A program made the translations under genes and the position numbers. Below the pieces are notes generated by a model, which saw nothing but the letters and a program-made list of their open reading frames with translations, was not told the origin of the DNA and made no database searches. Of a stretch of 8,803 nt of DNA, positions 5,970-8,803 are shown one piece after another; the stretch's first letter is position 1, and every line of letters begins with the position of its first letter. The DNA comes from Acidimicrobiia bacterium. GTDB taxonomy: Bacteria; Actinomycetota; Acidimicrobiia; Spongiisociales; UBA5794. The stretch covers positions 1 to 8,803 of the forward strand of contig JAUVNV010000099.1 of NCBI GenBank assembly GCA_030599515.1, read 5' to 3'.

Positions 5970-6944
5970 TCACGCCATGTCGACGGCGCTGATAGCCCAC
6001 GCCACGCCATCGTGCGGGTCCTCGACCGCAAGGTTCAAAGCCCATCCCCCGACCGCGTCTCCTGGATCCCACAGCATCCACCGCAACTCGGATGCCTCCG
6101 CCAGTTCCGCTGGGTCGTCCGGCATGTCGTCGTAGCCGAGAAGCGTCGCGAGAACCCACCAGGCCAGGGAACGACCGATCGGTGTCCCACGCCGACTGCC
6201 GTAGGCCCCGCCGCTCGATCCCGTCCACGCCATCGCCGACAGGGCTTCACCAAGCGTCACGTCGGCGAGTCGCGCCCGGTGAGGCCCGATAGCCCGTATC
6301 GCCGCGAGAGCGTCCCCTTCGACCTGGATCGCCTCGGCGTGACCGCTGGACTCGTCCCACCACGGCTGAACGATCGCGAGCAGGGCCTCTGCCGGTCCAT
6401 CGTCGTCGATCCGCATCCCCGCCTCGGGAAGCTCGACCCACTCGAGCGGCACCCGGTCACCCTCAGGGAAATCGACTCCGTCTTCGCGGTAGACGGCCAC
6501 CGGGTAGATCGGTTCCCACGGCTGGAGCGTGGGGGGGATCTCGAGGATGTGCGAGTCGATCGAGTCGGGATCGACCGTGTCGCCCCGGATTGCCCGCTCG
6601 TGGCCGATCATGGCACGAAGAGTGGGGATTGATACGAGGGGCTCCATCTCACTCCAACTGTGACGCGACGCCGCGACCTCCCACAGTGGACCCAGACCGT
6701 AGCGGCCCTTCCCGTCACCGAGCACGGCCGCCGCTCGGCCGGCGGGGGCATCCAGGGCGAGTCGATACTCGGCGTACTCGGCCGGCCCCCACACCTGTTT
6801 GCCGCGTTCGACGGCCTCACGACAGCGGTCCCTCATCTCTTCGATACCATCCCAGTCCCGGCTCGTCACGAGGTCATCAACGAACCGGACGAGGCCATCG
6901 AGGTCGCTCGACTCGATCAGCGCGGTCAACGTGTCGCTCTTCAC
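5970..6944 (-). CDS. Conserved-looking hypothetical protein, Trp-rich, cytoplasmic
   Basis: This is a 324-residue soluble protein. I cannot assign it to a characterised family, though the N-terminal style (LDGLVRFVDDL, then RDRCREAVERGKQVW, then EYAEYRLALDAP) resembles uncharacterised actinobacterial proteins I have seen. The N-terminal 100 residues look alpha-helical. The middle is proline- and tryptophan-rich (PPTLQPWEPIYPV), and the C-terminal half has GGAYGSRRGTPIGR followed by WWVLATLLG and several more Trp. There is no signal peptide and no clear membrane helix. I prefer GTG at 6944, seven bases after a TAACGT -10 box on the minus strand. GTG at 6968 would add eight residues and lie upstream of that box. 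No Shine-Dalgarno sequence precedes either start. The gene is convergent with the ACT gene and divergent from the four-helix membrane protein gene, so it is probably monocistronic. Gene reality is well supported by length and composition; function is unknown. Confidence 0.82.
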   Translation of the reverse strand: MKSDTLTALIESSDLDGLVRFVDDLVTSRDWDGIEEMRDRCREAVERGKQVWGPAEYAEYRLALDAPAGRAAAVLGDGKGRYGLGPLWEVAASRHSWSEMEPLVSIPTLRAMIGHERAIRGDTVDPDSIDSHILEIPPTLQPWEPIYPVAVYREDGVDFPEGDRVPLEWVELPEAGMRIDDDGPAEALLAIVQPWWDESSGHAEAIQVEGDALAAIRAIGPHRARLADVTLGEALSAMAWTGSSGGAYGSRRGTPIGRSLAWWVLATLLGYDDMPDDPAELAEASELRWMLWDPGDAVGGWALNLAVEDPHDGVAWAISAVDMA

Positions 6945-6951
6945 GAGGGAG

Positions 6952-6979
6952 ACGTTAGGCCATCGCACCCCCGTGGCAG
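6952..6979 (-). promoter_or_regulatory. Candidate promoter of the Trp-rich protein gene, leaderless spacing
   Basis: On the minus strand CTGCCA (6979 to 6974, four of six -35 matches), a 16-base spacer, then TAACGT (6957 to 6952, fitting TANNNT), then seven bases to GTG at 6944. This is the fourth example in the window of a -10 box placed 6-7 bases before a start codon. Confidence 0.45.
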
Positions 6980-6994
6980 AATGCTCCCGACGAA

Positions 6995-7000
6995 GAGGAG
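6995..7000 (+). promoter_or_regulatory. Ribosome binding site deciding the start of the four-helix protein
   Basis: GAGGAG followed by four bases and ATG at 7005. This favours ATG 7005 over the in-frame ATG at 6981, which has no such sequence. A possible -10 (CAGAAT, 6977-6982) lies shortly upstream. Confidence 0.6.
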
Positions 7001-7004
7001 TCGG

Positions 7005-7418
7005 ATGGATTCATCGGACACGCAATCGAAGCGGCCCAGACGCATCGCCGCATGGCCGGCGTTCGCCGTGATGACGCTCCTCGGTACGCTGCTGGCGTTC
7101 TCGTTCCTGTCCTTTGCCGGACCGCTCGCCTGGCCGTTCGTCCTGATGCTCGGCGGCATTGCGATATGGGCCCGCCCGCACGGACATGCGGCTTTCGGAA
7201 TCGTCACAGGATTCGGCGTGTTCTTCCTCTTCGTCGCCGTGATACACCTGAACTCCAACCCTTGCCCGCCATCCGGTACGCTCCAGTCGACCGCCGGCAT
7301 TGGTCCTTCCAGTTGCGGCGGGATCGACTCCAAGCCCTGGCTCATCGTCGGCTCCGCCGCTCTCGTGACCGGCGTCGCCCTCTTCATGGCCGCTCATCGA
7401 CAGCCAGCCGGCGACTGA
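7005..7418 (+). CDS. Four-helix integral membrane protein of unknown function
   Basis: A 137-residue protein of no recognised family. A short basic cytoplasmic N-terminus (KRPRR at 9-13) is followed by four predicted membrane helices at about 16-37, 41-56, 63-82 and 111-130. The loop between helices 3 and 4 carries two cysteines, C87 and C104, in a Gly/Ser-rich segment; if outside the membrane, as the positive-inside rule suggests for an even number of helices with N-in, wait for four helices the loop 3-4 is extracytoplasmic, where the pair could form a disulfide. The start at ATG 7005 is set by GAGGAG four bases upstream. The longer open frame running back to 6660 is antisense to the divergent gene and is not coding. 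It is followed by a 186-base gap before ychF, in which I see no gene or tRNA, so cotranscription with ychF is uncertain. Confidence 0.78.
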   Translation: MDSSDTQSKRPRRIAAWPAFAVMTLLGTLLAFSFLSFAGPLAWPFVLMLGGIAIWARPHGHAAFGIVTGFGVFFLFVAVIHLNSNPCPPSGTLQSTAGIGPSSCGGIDSKPWLIVGSAALVTGVALFMAAHRQPAGD

Positions 7419-7604
7419 TCTTCGTCTCACTCCCCTCCGATCCGACGGCTACGAGCCATCAATCTCGAGCACGGACCGACCGGCCGCGTCTTCACGTGCC
7501 AACTCCTAGAGCCCGGAACATGGCGATGAGTCCCGGAACGGCCCATCCACCATTCGTACGCAGCGACGCCCCTACCCTCTGGACTCATCACCTGAGAGGT
7601 CCCC

Positions 7605-8696
7605 GTGGGTATCCGCTGCGCCATCGTCGGTCTCCCCAACGTTGGAAAATCGACGCTCTTCAACGCGCTCACGCGCGGTGAGATCCAGGCGGAGAACTAC
7701 CCGTTCTGCACGATCGAACCGAATGTGGGTGTCGCACTGGTCCCCGACGAGCGACTCGCGAAGATCGCCGCCATCGTGCACCCCGAAGAGATCGTGCCGA
7801 CGGTGATCGAGTTCGTCGACATCGCGGGACTCGTCGAAGGCGCTTCTCAGGGCGAAGGGTTGGGGAACCAGTTCCTCCACCACATCCGCGAGACCGACGC
7901 GATCGCGCAGGTCGTACGATGCTTCGACGACCCCAACGTGGTGCACGTAGCCGGGGAGATCGATCCGGCATCGGATCTCGAAACGATCGATACGGAGCTC
8001 GCACTCGCCGACCTCGACGGCGTGGCCCGTGCGATCGAGAAGGCCGGGCGCAAGGCCAAGGCCGGCGAGAAGGGCGCGGCCGCCAAGCTGGCGGTCTACG
8101 AACGCCTTGAGGCACACCTCTCTGAGGGCCGTCCGGTTCGATCGATGGAACTCTCAGACGCAGAACGCCCGATCGTCCGCGACCTGTTCCTCTTGACCTC
8201 CAAACCCGCGATGTACATGGCGAACGTCTCCGAGGATGGGCTCGCAGACAATCCCTACGTCGACGCCGTCCGGGAGTACGCAGCGCATGAAGGCGCCGAC
8301 GTGGTGGTGATCTCAGGCAATCTCGAGGCGGAGCTCGCCCTGCTCGAGGATGACGATCGCAGTGAGATGCTCGCCGAGTACGGACTCAAGGAACCCGGAC
8401 TCAACAAGGTGATCCGGGCTGCATATCACCTGCTCGATCTCCGCACGTTCTTCACAGCGGGCGACAAGGAGGCAAGGGCGTGGACGGTGAAGCAAGGGGC
8501 AACCGCTCCGATGGCGGCACGGGAAATCCACACCGACTTCGAGAAGGGCTTCATCCGCGCCGAGGTGGTGTCGTGCATCGACTTCGTCGAGTACGGCGGG
8601 GAGTTCGGAGCCAAAGAGGTGGGGAAATGGCGACTCGAGGGCCGGGACTACGTCGTCCGTGAGGGTGACGTGATCTTCTTCCGCTTCAACGTCTAG
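7605..8696 (+). CDS. ychF: Redox-regulated ATPase/GTPase YchF (OLA1 family)
   Basis: A universally conserved Obg-related P-loop NTPase that associates with ribosomes and translation factors and, in studied members, prefers ATP over GTP. The 363-residue length is the family norm. Motifs: G1 GLPNVGKS (9-16), the NYPFCTIEPN switch segment (31-40), G3 DIAGLV (72-77) followed by GASQGEGLGNQFL, and NVSE (207-210) in place of the usual NKxD, the substitution linked to relaxed base specificity in this family. A helical insertion with Lys/Ala-rich residues (146-165) is the expected coiled-coil arm, and a C-terminal TGS domain spans about 279-362. GTG at 7605 is chosen because it gives the family N-terminus GIRCAIVG and follows AGAGG (7595-7599) by five bases. 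TACCCT at 7573-7578 is a weak -10 candidate. The call is secure. Confidence 0.97.
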   Translation: MGIRCAIVGLPNVGKSTLFNALTRGEIQAENYPFCTIEPNVGVALVPDERLAKIAAIVHPEEIVPTVIEFVDIAGLVEGASQGEGLGNQFLHHIRETDAIAQVVRCFDDPNVVHVAGEIDPASDLETIDTELALADLDGVARAIEKAGRKAKAGEKGAAAKLAVYERLEAHLSEGRPVRSMELSDAERPIVRDLFLLTSKPAMYMANVSEDGLADNPYVDAVREYAAHEGADVVVISGNLEAELALLEDDDRSEMLAEYGLKEPGLNKVIRAAYHLLDLRTFFTAGDKEARAWTVKQGATAPMAAREIHTDFEKGFIRAEVVSCIDFVEYGGEFGAKEVGKWRLEGRDYVVREGDVIFFRFNV

Positions 8697-8724
8697 GGAA
8701 GACTCCGCATAGCCGGTGCTGTGT

Positions 8725-8740
8725 CCACGAACGTTCGTGG
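8725..8740. repeat. Perfect 16-bp palindrome downstream of ychF
   Basis: CCACGAACGTTCGTGG is its own reverse complement with no spacer. It begins 29 bases after the ychF stop. It is not a typical terminator because it lacks a loop and no T tract follows. It is not an SOS box because the GAAC and GTTC half-sites abut instead of being four bases apart. An operator for a dimeric regulator controlling a gene beyond the window is the simplest reading. Confidence 0.6.
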
Positions 8741-8803
8741 TGTCGATGTCGAGTCAGGGGCGTTGGGCGCAAAGACGCAGGACGAAGGCGCGGTCGGGAC
8801 TGC

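Noticed and set aside
7419..7604. Possible tRNA or small gene in the 186-base gap before ychF
   Set aside because: I could not fold a cloverleaf, and the only short open frame (from 7520) runs into ychF out of frame without supporting signals.
8725..8740. Second SOS box
   Set aside because: GAAC and GTTC are directly adjacent without the four-base spacer required by LexA.

Overview
The window is a GC-rich bacterial chromosomal segment. It contains one truncated gene, eight complete protein genes, no RNA genes, and no transposase, CRISPR or phage gene. Several traits point to an actinobacterium: a DnaE2-type polymerase III alpha subunit, a LexA box of the mycobacterial type (TCGAAC-N4-GTTCGA), frequent GTG starts, and several genes whose -10 box lies only 6-7 bases before the start codon, as in leaderless transcription. 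The many Asp/Glu-rich proteins of unknown family would suit a non-mycobacterial lineage such as Acidimicrobiia, but that is a guess.

Layout, left to right. Positions 2-277 (+) hold the C-terminal end of a SixA-like histidine phosphatase, overlapping by GTGA an L-threonine aldolase gene (274-1308, +). Convergent to it, on the minus strand, are a small tail-anchored protein of unknown function (1386-1841) and the very long dnaE2 gene (1904-5287). dnaE2 starts at a divergent control region (5288-5354) that holds a perfect SOS box. Running the other way from it are a 67-residue membrane protein (5355-5558) and, by an ATGA overlap, a tandem ACT-domain protein (5555-5932). Convergent to these is an unrecognised Trp-rich 324-residue protein (5970-6944, -). 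A second divergent promoter region follows, then a four-helix membrane protein (7005-7418, +) and the universal GTPase/ATPase YchF (7605-8696, +). The last 107 bases hold only a perfect 16-bp palindrome.

How it works together: most of the window is housekeeping or unlinked metabolism (threonine/glycine, YchF). The focal point is the SOS-controlled error-prone polymerase dnaE2. Its LexA box fills exactly the spacer of a candidate promoter whose predicted start point is the first base of its GTG codon. The same box lies just upstream of the divergent small membrane gene, so that gene and its ACT partner are candidate new members of the DNA-damage response. DnaE2 also carries an unusual in-frame, repeat-like low-complexity insertion in its PHP domain. 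No imuA/imuB partner genes are in the window.
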